Origin: Isohypsibius dastychi | Taxonomy: Eukaryota > Tardigrada > Eutardigrada > Parachela > Isohypsibiidae | Assembly: GCA_034696485.1 (NCBI GenBank) | Contig: JAQIWT010000428.1 | Coordinates: 1 to 20,605, forward strand | Length of the DNA stretch: 20,605 bases | Reading direction: 5' to 3' | Shown here: one piece after another, positions 9,566 through 20,605 of the stretch | Layout of the letters: each line of letters starts with the position of its first letter | Position numbering within the stretch: position 1 is the stretch's first letter | The notes under the pieces: generated by a model | The model's input: the letters and a program-made list of their open reading frames with translations, nothing else | Databases searched by the model: none | What the model was told of the DNA's origin: nothing | Program-made: the position numbers and the translations under genes

Positions 9566-9679
9566 TGACCATCGCGTTTCCTTCCACAATTATTTTCCTT
9601 TTGTATTCGAAACGTACAGTATTTTCCTTCATGATTTAAATCCTTTCAATATCTCTGGAAAAAAGTGTTGTTGTTCGCA

Positions 9680-9699
9680 TGATCCAAATATTTGGATCA
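9680..9699. repeat. 20-bp perfect palindrome
   Basis: The stretch equals its own reverse complement; half-site TGATCCAAAT. It lies between two convergent genes, so it could form a hairpin in either 3' UTR or be a cruciform. No function is shown. Confidence 0.6.
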
Positions 9700-10059
9700 A
9701 ACATTTGGCGAAAGAATCCCAAAAATTGCTTTGCAACCCGCTCGTTCTACTCACGTCAACCGGAGGCTTTGTATTTTTGACAATTTGAAGAATTTTCATC
9801 CCGGTGGAAAGGTCGTTATCAAAACAAGAATGACCGCTGATGGGTTGCCAGGTGATATGAAAACTTCGTCCTTGAATCTATTAACTTTCATTTGATCTCT
9901 AAATTGAAACGTCGTTTACTTAATCTTAGAATTCAGTTTTCTCACAGAATCATTCTAAATGATCATCAAATGTAATAAGATTTCAGGTCTGTCCATTGCA
10001 TATCATAAAATCCAGATTGCATGAGTAATTTTAAAATGGTACTTGGCGGAAAAATCAAT

Positions 10060-10065
10060 TTTATT
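10060..10065 (-). promoter_or_regulatory. Candidate poly(A) signal AATAAA for the P5A ATPase gene
   Basis: The plus strand reads TTTATT, about 330 nt beyond the ATPase stop. A closer variant (ATTAAA on the minus strand) is at 10138-10143. Which one is used cannot be told from the sequence. Confidence 0.3.
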
Positions 10066-10393
10066 TTGCTGGTGACCTTGAGTTTTTCATTGATTAAAAA
10101 TTCTAGGATTGACATTGCAAAAATTCCTTGGGCCCATTTTAATCAATGTTCACGCCCGATCGTTTGAGCTATAGCTACTATTTTTAAGTGAAGTATTCGC
10201 AAAAGTAAGCTCGAAATGAAGCCTAAAGGCTTTTACCGCTATTAACCAGTCTCCAAGAAAATATATGTATTTAGCGGTCACACTGAAGGTCAGTGTTAAA
10301 AAGCCTCCGGAAAATCTGACCGAATTATATTCCACAAAAAAATGAGATGAACACAATAAAAAAACGCAAAGAATCAGAAATTCGAATCATAAA

Positions 10394-13300
10394 TCAAGCC
10401 GCCTTCAATCTCCCTTCTCCGAACAATTTCATTAAAATCCGATCAATGAGCCAAGCCGCGCCAATATCCAACGCCAGGGCTCCCACAACTTTCGGGACGA
10501 ACGCGTCGGGAATCGGCACAATTTGAAACTGCGACTGGATATCTTGCGGCATTGTGTTCGAAGCCAGGGCGAATAATCCAGTCAACGAAATGACGATGCT
10601 ATACAAGAGCGGCCTGTTTTCCCCTAGGCTCTCCATGAAAGGCCGTCCGCGATAGTTGACCAGGAAAGTAGAGACCTGGAGTGTCATCGACATGAGGTAG
10701 ACGACTGTGTTCAGAAGGTTCGGTGCAAACTCAGCTTCTATATTCAACTCAGTCGGCAAACTAATAATCACAAAACGTTTTAGTCATAATCCTAAGATCT
10801 CAGTAATCAAGACAATTGCCTTCATAACTACAGTCGTGTTTTGACTGACCTGTAATGTTCATTGAGGGTCTCCGTGACCAGGTATACCAAACATCCAAAA
10901 TGTATGACGAATTGTCCAATCACAGTCAACAGTGTATAAAGGTTGAAAATATTGGGCAGAGGACGTTGTTTGCTCAATGCGGTCAACGGTTTGGATCGCG
11001 AGATGAACAGGAAGCAAGCAGCTAGAAACAGTCCCTGAAGAGTCGCTTGAGTATCGCTGAACTTGACTCCTTTCAGATATAGCACACTCTGACTATAGGC
11101 GAGAATCAACGCGTTCAGCGCCAAGATCTTGAACATCTGTAACGTGGTGACCAACGTACATCTCCCTTGCTTCACGATGTCGCAAACTGAGCGGACACTT
11201 CCAATTTTCGAACTGAACGGCGCGGCAACGCTGGCATCTCCCAGTTTGACGACAGTCACTTCCGCTTCGTCGTTCAGTTCTTGGATTAGCTGCTGAAGTT
11301 TCTCTTGTTGCCGCTGGGCTGGATTCATTCTACGGTTTCCGACTGGAGCCGTCTGAAAATATTGAACTCAATGAACATGTGAACTGGCTGTTCAAAAAGT
11401 GTCGAAGTATCCAAGAGTTAAGCGGCCTCAGTTTGTTAACAAGAAACCAAAACCACACAACTCGAAATATTAAATTTCAGACCAGGAAGGAAAGAAAACT
11501 AACTTTCGGAGTGCAACTCACCCTCCGTTGCATTCAATAACTGGCAGCGACTTGGGAAATTCAATATCTCAACACAAGAAAATACGGAATTAAAGCGATA
11601 TCAAATTTTCAAAAAGGCGGCAACATGCTTTGAAATGACGTTAAATTTGCTCACCGCAATTTCATTCTTGGCTCCGACTTTTGGTGGCAGCTTCTTTTTG
11701 GTGACGACTTGTTGTTGGGACTGAGTATCTGGTGGAGGTAGTGAAAGCGGCACAAGGGTTTCTCCAGAACCATCAGCGTAACTCGACTTCAATTTCTCGC
11801 CGGAAACGACAACTTTCTGTAGCAACGCTACACCGACATGAGCGTGCTTCAGCGCACCGACGTCATTTGTCCCATCACCACACATCAGCGTGAAAAAGCC
11901 CTGTCAACCAAGAGCAAGAGTGAAGATGAAGTGATGAAACTCAAACTAAATAATAATTAATAATCATGATGGGGTTTTAGGAAAAAATCACCAATTGAGA
12001 CGGTTATCAAAACCGTTTATCAGAATCTCTATATCCATTAATTCTTTAGATTAAAAAAATCAGAACAGTTCCCGCCGGAAGTAAAATTGCAAACTCGCAC
12101 TTACCATTTTTTTCAACTCGTTCACCACGAATTCTTTCTGATTTGGCGTGAATCGCGCAAAAACTTTGATTTTCGGCAGAATTTCATGGAATCGCTCATA
12201 CTGTGTCCGTAGCATCCATTCTAATCCAGCTCCCGTCAAACACAAATTATCTTTCAACTTGGCTTTGAATATAAATAACTCCTCCATGGAAATTTCGATT
12301 ATATTATCGATGCTCTTCCATTTTACAATTTCCGGATCAAACACAAGAGCGTTCTTGGCACAAAATCCCAGCTCACTTGCCACGTGACATGCGGTCAGCG
12401 CATTGTCACCAGTTATCATTGTTATCTAGAAAACAGAAATTACCGCGCTGAATCCAACAAGACAAAATAAGTCAACCAAAGATCCAAAAAGAACACTCAC
12501 ATGATGGGAAGCATGGTACAATTCCTGGCAGACCGCTTTGGATTCCGGACGTAATGGAGTAGAGATGATGAGGAATCCCACAAATTCCAGATCTTTTTCG
12601 ATGTCTGCTCTTTTCAAGTTCCGGATGGAGGAATTCGGAAGTTGTCCAATAGTCTTCTTTCTGAAAAGAATAATTAACCATCAGCCAACTTCAACGAATC
12701 GATAATTTTTCATGAACATTTTCCCGGATACTCTTTCACTATCTAAAACATCATTTTACTTCTGTTTGGTGATAGAATTTTAGGCCACTACTTTTTCGAT
12801 AGTTTTAAACAAACTTTGACACTTGACCATATCCGTAAAAAAAGATGTCGGACCATGTGTCCTTCCATCTCTCACCCCAGAGCCAAAACACGAGCTCCGC
12901 GCTGAGCATGTTTCAAGTACAGCTCGTCGTAATTTTTTGGCAAAACCGTAAACATTCCGCGAAGCGTTTCCGGTGCACCTTTAACGGCCGAAAAATATTC
13001 AGTTTCAATCTGGCCAGACCTCGAGAATCCAGCAATAACTGACATCCTCTTAAGAGCACTGCAGAAAAAAATTGTTTTTTAACTATTTTCTGAAAATGGT
13101 ATGACGCAATTGACCTCGAAAAATGGAATCGCTGGAAGATTTTGATAGCCGGAAGTTTGCCCTTCGTTGGAACAACAGCGTCCGCTTTAGTAATATTCCA
13201 TTTCAGACTGTCTAACGTGACTTTCTCAAGTGGATCTCCAATTGCTTTGTCATCCAATAGGACCAGACTGTGGCAACTGGCCAACACTTGGATAGTCTCC

Positions 13301-16070
13301 CACGGAGCGGATTCTGTAGGTGTCAGCTCATCATTACCCGGATGACCATCTAAAAAATGAAAAGTTAATTCGAAATGAACTGAAAAACAAATGCAGAATG
13401 TAAATAATTCAATGGCTTCCAGAATATTCCTCTCCTAACTGAATGAAAAGCTCAACAAAATGGAGAACAAGAATGGAATCAAGAATGTTTCCGGTTGCCT
13501 TAAACTTAATGAAAACTCTGAAATCAACTTCGTTCATGTTCTGACTGATTTTTTCTCTATTACCTGATCCGGGTACAGCTGGTACTCCAGCAACTCCCTC
13601 GACAACTAGAGTATCGCTGGTCAGCGTGCCGGTCTTATCAAAACAACAGAAATCCACTTTTCCGGCAAATGGTATCCGAAATGGTTCGGTACAATATGTT
13701 CCGAGCTTCACTAGAGCCATCAAAGATGTGTTGACCGCCAACGACAGTTCGATTGGCAATTCCGGTGGAACAACGGAAGTCTAGAGAAAACGGTGAAAAT
13801 CAATAAATAAGAAGGCCAGCAACTGTGACAACATTTCTCAATAAAGGTTTTCCGAATAATCAATTATTTAGGTTGGGTGATGACTTATCGGAAGAAAGTG
13901 TGTTTCCGGTAATTCCAGCAAAATACATCAAACACAAAATGCATTTGCTTTAACTTACCAGAATCAGGGCGCATTCCAGAAAGAGCTTGTATTTGCTGCG
14001 TTTTTCATCCTTGCTTCCTTCAATCCACAGATATCCAGCAGCAGATATCGCGAACGCCAGCAAGAACAGAATGAAACCAAATGTCTCCTTGTTGTTCGCA
14101 GTCACTCGTTTCACACCAAACATAATAGTCCGCAGAAGCGATCCTGAAAAAACAGAGATTATGACAATGAAATCCAGATTAGGTTTAAAAAAAGCTTCAA
14201 ACAAAAAAGTAGAAAAAACGAAAGAACAAGCTCCAGATAAGTAGCCTACTTTTTAAATAGCGATGTACAAAATACAATAAAAGCTAATAAATCATGATTT
14301 AAACGAACCTTGTGAGGTGTTGAATCCTGTGCGCAAAACGTAGCAAATGACTCCGTTATCCGGCGCAGTCAGTCCCCCAGTATCCTTTTCGCCTTTTCCC
14401 GGCCCAGAATGTTGGACAATCTTAGTTCCACCAAAAAGCACATGCAATCTTCCATGCGTATTCAAATCTAGCGCTTCCTCATCTTCCAATGTTTCCACAC
14501 ATTCTTTCATTTGAGGCACACTTTCTCCTGTTAGAAGAGATTCATCAACGACGCAGCTGCCACGGAGTAACAAGAGATCCGCCGGTACAGGCTTGTCCTC
14601 CTCCGGCCTTCTGGTCATGGAAACAATATCACCAGGAAGGAGCTCATCTGAGCTTGTAGGACGCCAGCGCCGATTACGATAAACCTGAAACAAATGAACT
14701 CATAGTCTAATTTCCGAAAATAATGATTTTAAATTCTCCAAAAGCGAACCACTTTGAAGCGAACTTTCCAAAGCTGACTTCATAATGGAAACGCCAGAAA
14801 TTGTCAAAACATTTTCAAACAAAAAATGAACATCTGGGGATGAAAACTGGGCGGAACCTACCTGGACGTTGTAAGGCTTGTGGCCCATCTTTCTAATTTC
14901 GGAAAGGTTGCGAAGTTGTTGCTGGACGAGCGTGGCTTCGAACGCGACGAGCATGAAAAGCGTGAAAAGGCTGTAATACCAGTATTCGTCCAAACACCAC
15001 AGACCGACACAGAAGACTTGAAAAACGAAGAAAGGCGCTGTTGCTCGTTCTTGGAATAATTCCTTGAAATTCGGAGCATACATTTCCAACCTATAAAAAG
15101 ACGAATTATTTTATAGTCACAAATTAGCAAACAAAAGGCTTCTGGAGAACAACCAGAGAACACCGATGCATGATAATATTAAATTCCGTTCTACTAACTT
15201 GGCCAAGAATTCGTGCTCACCGATTTTTCCCAAACACTCTTTCCAGTACGCTTGTTTTATCGTCGTTAAGCCCCTTTGATTCCTTGTACACATGCATCTG
15301 ATCGTCAACCGGAAATTTCGGCCGCCGGAATTCTCTGCTCGTCGAATCGAAGAGATACTGGACTTTTTGAAATGTAAACCAGATCTTCACTGGGCTTTCG
15401 ACTTCCGTTATCTAGAAAAAAGCGCTCAGTTAGGATCGAAATTTTCGCCAGAATAGAGCACAGAAAATACAAGATTGAATCCGGAAACAAATATAAATGT
15501 TCAATATCTCGATCCTCATTCAGAAATATTGTCCAGATCAACTGAAAGGAAGTATATCCTGTGGATACCGAAATTCGGAACTCACCACTTCGCGTTTCCG
15601 GTGAAGTCGAACCAGCTCAGAGGAGCCATTATTTGGCTGTGGGATAATTTCTGCTACGCTCGCCCGTTCCGGATTCGGTTCCTATACACAAGAAAATGAA
15701 GCTCTATCCAAATACTATATTTTCTCACGAGAATAAACGAAGAAAAGGGAATGTTGAACAAAATACGCAGAAAAGAAGAGAACTTCTGCAGATCAAAACT
15801 TACAGGAGCACAGGACAAGATGCATCTTATCCGCACCGACCACACACATGAAAGCACCATCAGTGTCTGAAGAATTCCAATTATTGCCAACTGAATCATG
15901 GCGAATTCGAATGATTCGGTAACTTCGCTGACGAGCCAAAGATATGCCCATATTGCATAGAGAGGCACAAAATATAAAATGTATCCGTGAAGCCAAAGTG
16001 GCTTCTCTGTGTAGCAGGCAATTGACTGAACCAGCTCATCCGGAATAGAGTTCACGATCGGTTTCGACAT
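10394..16070 (-). CDS. ATP13A1: P5A-type P-type ATPase, ER transmembrane-helix dislocase (ATP13A1/Spf1 family)
   Basis: Fourteen exons on the minus strand: 16070-15804, 15681-15586, 15411-15221, 15090-14862, 14684-14309, 14143-13959, 13780-13564, 13349-13115, 13058-12876, 12660-12501, 12425-12105, 11900-11655, 11352-10850, 10760-10394. This gives 1191 aa, close to the roughly 1200 of human ATP13A1, with all phases consistent. Known role: ER-membrane ATPase that extracts mistargeted moderately hydrophobic helices such as mitochondrial tail-anchored proteins. Seen: two extra N-terminal helices (exon 1); [23 protein letters not shown] 313-316 in the actuator domain; the P5A signature VVPPELP (451-457); DKTGT with phospho-acceptor D496; KGAPE (625-629); TGDN (718-721); GDGTND (828-833); and a conserved membrane block with YSQSVLYL and [10 protein letters not shown]. 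All catalytic motifs are intact. The variable loop after GDGTND falls around intron 12 (302 nt). The gene is divergent from ZCCHC8. Confidence 0.95.
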
Positions 16071-16362
16071 GATTTGAAAAGTCCAATATCCACGGATTTC
16101 CGGAATGTCAGCGCAAGGAGGCCCGGACAGAATAAAGATCCGAATTCCAAATCAATGAAAATTCATCGTCAGTGAAATATCCATCCACACATCCACCGAG
16201 ATGTCGGACACGGTAGAAGTCAAAAGAAATATACGTATCACATGTGTCTCAATCCAGCGTCCCAACAAATAACTGGTTCGAATGAAGGAACAGAACAAAT
16301 CCCGGATCTGGCATCTAAATGGAAGCGGTACGAAATTTTCAAGATTTGTGAAAAGAAATTGT
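16071..16362. other. 5' flank of the P5A ATPase gene
   Basis: Sequence between the ATPase start codon and the left end of the inverted-repeat element. It should hold the ATPase 5' UTR and core promoter. No TATA box is evident and no open frame is worth reporting. Confidence 0.4.
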
Positions 16363-16404
16363 TGGGAGCCCGCGCTAATGTGAATTTTAATGATGTGAAA
16401 TGTA
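16363..16404 (+). repeat. Left terminal inverted repeat
   Basis: Pairs with the reverse complement of 16904-16945: 35 of 42 positions identical, the first 13 perfectly. Confidence 0.8.
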
Positions 16405-16903
16405 TTTTATGATTTCGTACGTAACGTAGGCTTCACCACGGCGAAATAATACGTCTCAGTTTCACAGCAGGCGCAGATTTGAGTTTCGTATTTAGTTTCA
16501 CTTCGAAATGCACAGCTATGACTGGTGGAATTGGCAGTTTTGCACCGATGTCATTTTCTCAATTGGAAAATACAGATGAACAGATTTGGAAACAAATTAA
16601 GACAGGGGCCAAAAGATAACCAAATGGGGAGAGGATGATTAATAAAACATCAACAAAGCTGGAAAGAGTCAAAAGCACAAGTGCCAAGCTGTTCGAGCAA
16701 CAGGGAATGGAAAGGTGGGCAACTTTCACTGATTCAGGCTGTTAAGTGTACCAGGTGCGTAAATAGAAGCATTCCACACCGGACCACGTTTACGTGTGTC
16801 GTATTTCACGAATGTGTGAGATAAGCCACTATTTTCACACAAATGAATCGTAGTTTGAAAATCGTGATGAAACGTTCATCGAATTCACCACGTTTTTCTT
16901 GTT

Positions 16904-16945
16904 TACGTTTCACACTTTTAAAATTCACTTCTGCGCGGGCTCCCA
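16904..16945 (-). repeat. Right terminal inverted repeat
   Basis: Reverse complement of the left repeat at 16363-16404, ending GCGCGGGCTCCCA on the plus strand. Mismatches cluster just inside the outer 13 bp and near position 30. Confidence 0.8.
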
Positions 16946-17341
16946 TGTGATTCTGCGGCTGACGTGACGGATTGGTCTTACAGTGGATGGTATTGGTAAG
17001 GTAGCTGTGGTTGATTTTCTACTAGTTACTGGTTACCGTTATTTCAAGTGATGCAATTTCTTACAAGTACTTTCCGAAAATCGAAATTGGAGATGCAGAT
17101 GGAATTGTTGTGATTTGAATTGGTTCCTGAGACTTCTCATAGCTTTCCGAGATCCAGAGCGATAGCCGTAAATCTCGTCCAATCTAGTTCAACATAAGTT
17201 TGTTCGTTTTATCCGTTTCGTGTTGGGAATCGCTGGAGATCTGATTACTTGGTTCAGCTGTGCATTTCTTTCTCAAGTGAGCTTTTTTCGTGACAGTTTA
17301 TTTCGTACCATTACAGGGTTTTTTACAGCTTATAGTAACGC
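16946..17341 (+). promoter_or_regulatory. Promoter and 5' UTR region of the ZCCHC8 gene
   Basis: Between the transposon-like element and the ZCCHC8 start codon. It includes a CRE-like TGACGTGA at 16960-16967. Acceptor-like sites (TTACAG ending at 17316, TTACAG ending at 17328) precede the start, so a 5' UTR intron is possible. No coding exon is seen. Confidence 0.35.
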
Positions 17342-20300
17342 ATGTCTCGACCGAAATCGCATATTGTCTTCACGGATAGAGACCGAGATTCTCCGGGCCG
17401 ACGAGAGAAAGATCCATCAAGTCCAAAACAGAACATGAATTCCAAACGCGATCCTAAAGCTTCCACTGCTCGTTCCACAGTCCCAGATTCGACATCTAGG
17501 CAGCAGCAAGCATACAAACTTCCACCTTCGAAATGGGAGCCGCCAGGACGGAAACAGTCAGATGATATAATTACTTTGTCTTCCGGTGAAGAAGATGCAG
17601 TTCCTATCAAAAAGAAAAATCTCCCACTTGAATCGGGATCCCTTGATGATATTGCGGATCTGCAGAGTCGCGGCACTGCGAGTTTTCGATATGCTTCCTA
17701 TCAAAGCACACAGAAGGATCGAGAGCAACGGTCTGGATCGAGATCGGATACATCGCTCTCTGATGGCGAAATAAGAGAAGCCCCGAAACCACATCAAACT
17801 GCGTCAGCTGGGAAATCGAATCAAAAATCAGCAGCCATTTTAAGTACGACAGGACTTGAGAAAAAAGAATTGTCTAGAATTGAAGAAAATGATCGGGACA
17901 AGGATGTTGTTGGGAATGGAACTGGCAGCAAGGCTGTTCGGCGGAAGAAGGGATCTCCAAGTAAGAAAAATGAATTCGATTTCTGGAAAGGTTTATTTGT
18001 TTAGAAACGAGGCATCTTGTGGTAATTTCGTTCCATTAATCAGCAGTGTTTGTGGAATTCGTAGCAATATCAGTGAATACGATTTTTTGTTGGTTCGGAG
18101 CTTTTGGTTTTTGCTCGAGTTCAGTTGTTTTCAAAATTATCCTCTGATGAGTTTTCTGATTCTCTTCATGGTTGCAGAAAAAAGTGGGAAGAACTCGAGC
18201 CCGAAACCGAAGAAAGTCTCTCAAAAAAGCAATGGCAGTTCAAAGTTGTCGACGACTTCATCAGGTGGATCGGAAAATCAAAATGGAATTCTGTCGCCGT
18301 CCTCCGTCGACGATGTGAATGAAGCTGGGTCCGCTCGGTGTTTGCCATCGTTTTCAATTTTGGCTGATGTTCGTTTTTAGCGATGATACGGGCTCGTTGG
18401 AGCCTATCCCTCTGGTCCAGATTACGTACTTGAATTCCTACATCGCGAAGTAAGTGTTCCCCGACTTTTTTCGGTGAATTTGAACATTTTGCACGCAGGA
18501 AGTATGATTCATCTTTCCAAAAAATGCTGGCGAAAATCAGGATTATGGAGCGAAAGAACATGGCGAAAATTCGAAGTGCACAAAGTCAGGAGCCCGTAAG
18601 TATAAATCAACCCTCTATTGGTAATTCTTCGGTTTTGAAATCGTGAATGTTCTAGGTGACAGTTGTTTTTCACGATTGCTTCCAAGAGGACTCCAGCGCG
18701 CTAGCTCTGAATAGAGATAATGATGATGCAGACAAGGCGTCATTCGGCTTGGAGGATGATGAGTAAGCTCTGATCCTGGCAACATCTTTTGGGTGAAACC
18801 TTTTGTAATGCTGTTTCTTACAGCATTCCTGACCTTGAAAAGCCAGCCTCACCGGAAGTCGCCATTGAAAGTGGAACTGCTACCCCAGTTTCGAGTTTTA
18901 GGTATCACTTCGCTTTTCTATATTTCTGCGTCACGCGCCGGTATTTTGCTTGGCATATGACATTTATGTTTACGAATTCGACAACTCAGTTTTAAAGTAC
19001 TTGTAAATTATTGTCACCGGTTTTTCTCAGAGCTGAATTTCTAGTGTCTGAATGATATTCAGAAGTTTGTTATAACCAAAAAGATTATCATGTTTCAGAC
19101 GGAGTTGTTTCAACTGCGATGGAAACCATTCATTGCATGAGTGCAAGGAGGCGAGAAATTGGGACAAAATCAACGAGAACAGACTGGAACATTTCAATAA
19201 CAAGCCAAACACGGGACCTCAGTAAGTTTGTTTCGATTTTCCTCGACATTTGTCAGTCTGCTCGAATGTTTGATCTTTAAAGAGGCCGCTACCACGAAGC
19301 CACATCAGATGAGGACAAAATCAAACCTAATGAATTTCCAGATTGTATGCCAGGAAAAATTGGGTATGAACGTGAAATTTAGTTTTTTTTGTTGGTAATT
19401 TCGTAGAATATTCTTTGAAATAGTAACCTTGATGTTCTTTTAGGAACGATCTGATGTTTGCTTTGGGAATCGGACCGAGGGACCTTCCTCCATGGATAAT
19501 GAACATGCGACGTTGTGGCTTTCCACCTGGTTACATCAGGAACTGTGTTGTTGAAAAATCAGGCTTGGATTTCATAACTGGAGACGGTAATATTGCTCTT
19601 TGATAATCGGCGCTGTGAAATAGTTTTTTTTGCTTGCAGAGCGGGAGCAGTTAGACGAGGAAGAGCCCCTAGGTAATCGGAATTTAATTCAGCATTTATC
19701 TTTTTCATTTCTGAAAAATGTTATTAATTGTTGTTTGCTCCTCAAATATCTTGAATGACTTCTATCCAGAAAGAGCTTTTTAGCCGTTTTGATATTTAGC
19801 AGCTAGTTCGCGAATTTTCTTTGTGATGAAATTACCTTTACAGTGAGTTATGACACCTCAAAACTGCCAGTCTACCCTGGATTTTCTGCTCCTCACACAC
19901 CGGAAATCGCACGGGTATTTACGCATTTTTTCATTACTTCGGATTTTAGATACAAATAATCCCTTTTTAGAGCGCGGAGATCAAAATGCACAAAGACCAC
20001 CCGCATCAACATCAGTCGAATGCCATGGTTGAAAGTTATTTGCGGCTCGTGGTATATTCATATTTCTTGAAGTCGTGCATTTTATACCTGGTTCTTTTTA
20101 GGGCCAGAAAAAAGTCCAGGCCAGGTCGCCGTCACCGGAAGTCCCACAATCTCCCGTGGATATGGACATGTCGGATGATGAGGCTGTGCAGGTTGCGGAT
20201 AGGGGTTTAGAGAGGAATACTGATAGTAGTTCTTTCTTTTATGAATCCACTATTCCAGCCTCGCCGGACTCTGACGCTCCAGTTGAGACCGAAGGCATGA

Positions 20301-20605
20301 GTCTGACAAACTCAGTTTATAACAGATTGCCTATATTTTTCAGATTTTGTAGAAAATGGATCAGGCACCCTGGCTCCCGCTGTTGGCTCGCTGTCAAGTT
20401 CCGGTTCCCCGTCAGCAGTTTTAGTTGCTCAAAAAACTATCCACACTGAAGAAATCGTTCTGACTTCCGGTTTGGAAAGCACGTTTGTCAGCAGCGCCAC
20501 TCTTCTAAAAACGAGTTCGGTTCCCAACCTCGGCTCATTTTCTGGAGTCGATGTACTTCCGTCCCATGATAAATTTGCCGCTGGAGTGGCGCCCTGGCCT
20601 TTTGA
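17342..20605 (+). CDS. ZCCHC8: ZCCHC8 homologue, scaffold of the NEXT nuclear exosome-targeting complex (3' partial)
   Basis: Fourteen exons: 17342-17960, 18178-18337, 18381-18449, 18499-18595, 18656-18762, 18824-18901, 19099-19221, 19283-19363, 19444-19586, 19640-19672, 19844-19914, 19971-20027, 20102-20300, 20344-20605. This gives 699 codons, running off the right edge. In animals ZCCHC8 bridges the helicase MTR4 and RBM7 to send nuclear RNAs to the exosome. Seen: a long Ser/Lys/Arg-rich disordered N-terminus; a short helical block with MLAKIRIMERKNMAKIR; a zinc knuckle CFNC-DGN-H-SLHE-C (380-392); GRYH; then a PSP domain with PGKIGNDLMFALGI and LPPWIMNMRRCGFPPGYI (about 440-490); and an acidic Ser/Pro-rich tail ending KFAAGVAPWPF at the edge. 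The knuckle has X3 where X4 is usual. Introns include two of 43 nt and one of 49 nt. Exons 12-13 rest on weaker donors (ATG|GTTGAA, A|GTCTGA). Confidence 0.88.

Larger units (their letters stand above)
9498..10393. other. AT-rich convergent spacer between the BTB/BACK and P5A ATPase genes
   Basis: Holds the 3' flanks of two convergent genes. A 20-bp perfect palindrome lies at 9680-9699. On the minus strand AATAAA lies at 10060-10065 and ATTAAA at 10138-10143, both possible 3' ends for the ATPase. Small hairpins (e.g. AAGCC-4 nt-GGCTT near 10219) are weak. No coding exon could be supported. Confidence 0.5.
16363..16945. mobile_element. MITE-like non-autonomous DNA transposon, 583 bp
   Basis: The two ends are inverted repeats of 42 bp (16363-16404 and 16904-16945). 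The outer 13 bp are identical (TGGGAGCCCGCGC), and 35 of 42 positions match without gaps. The tips are GC-rich and the interior is AT-rich, with many TTTCAC-type repeats. The element has no open reading frame of note, so it would depend on a transposase in trans. It is flanked on both sides by TGT (16360-16362 and 16946-16948), a possible 3-bp target duplication. A 3-bp duplication fits PIF/Harbinger, but the tips are not a signature I can assign with confidence. It sits in the spacer between divergent genes. Confidence 0.72.

Noticed and set aside
9239-9568. 109-codon plus-strand frame in the spacer after the BTB/BACK gene.
   Set aside because: It overlaps in another frame the terminal exon that joins the BTB/BACK gene in phase; the spliced frame is the better explanation.
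15482-15541. Continuous minus-strand frame across part of an ATPase intron.
   Set aside because: It has splice sites on both sides and no homology to the ATPase; it is an intron shadow.
1-20605. tRNA, rRNA or CRISPR features, or bacterial operon structure.
   Set aside because: No cloverleaf with a proper T-arm, no spaced direct repeats and no ribosome binding sites; the genes are intron-rich and metazoan.

Overview
The window is nuclear DNA of an invertebrate animal. It holds six protein-coding genes built from many exons separated by short GT-AG introns, mostly 43-220 nt, with the longest at 612 nt. The proteins are metazoan: a rhodopsin-like GPCR, a phospholipid scramblase, SPOP-like BTB proteins, a P5A ATPase and ZCCHC8. 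Very compact introns, high gene density and this style of divergent GPCR suggest an ecdysozoan, possibly a tardigrade. That placement is an inference from gene style, not a proof.

Layout. 680-1707 (-) is a two-exon class A GPCR. 2939-4526 (+) is a five-exon phospholipid scramblase, divergent from the GPCR. 5146-7472 (+) is an eight-exon gene whose best model joins an MRG15/MSL3-type chromo-barrel domain and a lysine-rich linker to a C-terminal BTB domain. 8222-9497 (+) is a two-exon BTB/BACK gene whose BTB domain is a close relative of the preceding one; its donor site creates an in-frame stop and its intron carries a poly(A) signal, so two protein ends are possible. 10394-16070 (-) is a complete 14-exon P5A-type ATPase (ATP13A1/Spf1 family, 1191 aa as modelled). 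17342 to the right edge (+) is a ZCCHC8 homologue with a zinc knuckle and a PSP domain, cut off by the window near its C-terminus. The last two genes are divergent. Their 1.27-kb spacer contains a 583-bp element with 42-bp terminal inverted repeats (16363-16945) that looks like a MITE.

The genes do not form one pathway. They cover signalling (GPCR), membrane lipid and ER protein handling (scramblase, P5A ATPase), chromatin/ubiquitin adaptor candidates (the two BTB genes) and nuclear RNA decay (ZCCHC8). All exon models were built by hand from splice consensus, phase continuity and remembered family patterns. No transcript evidence was available. The most interesting item is the chromo-barrel/BTB fusion gene next to its BTB paralogue; next are the MITE in the divergent promoter and the intron-retention switch in the second BTB gene.
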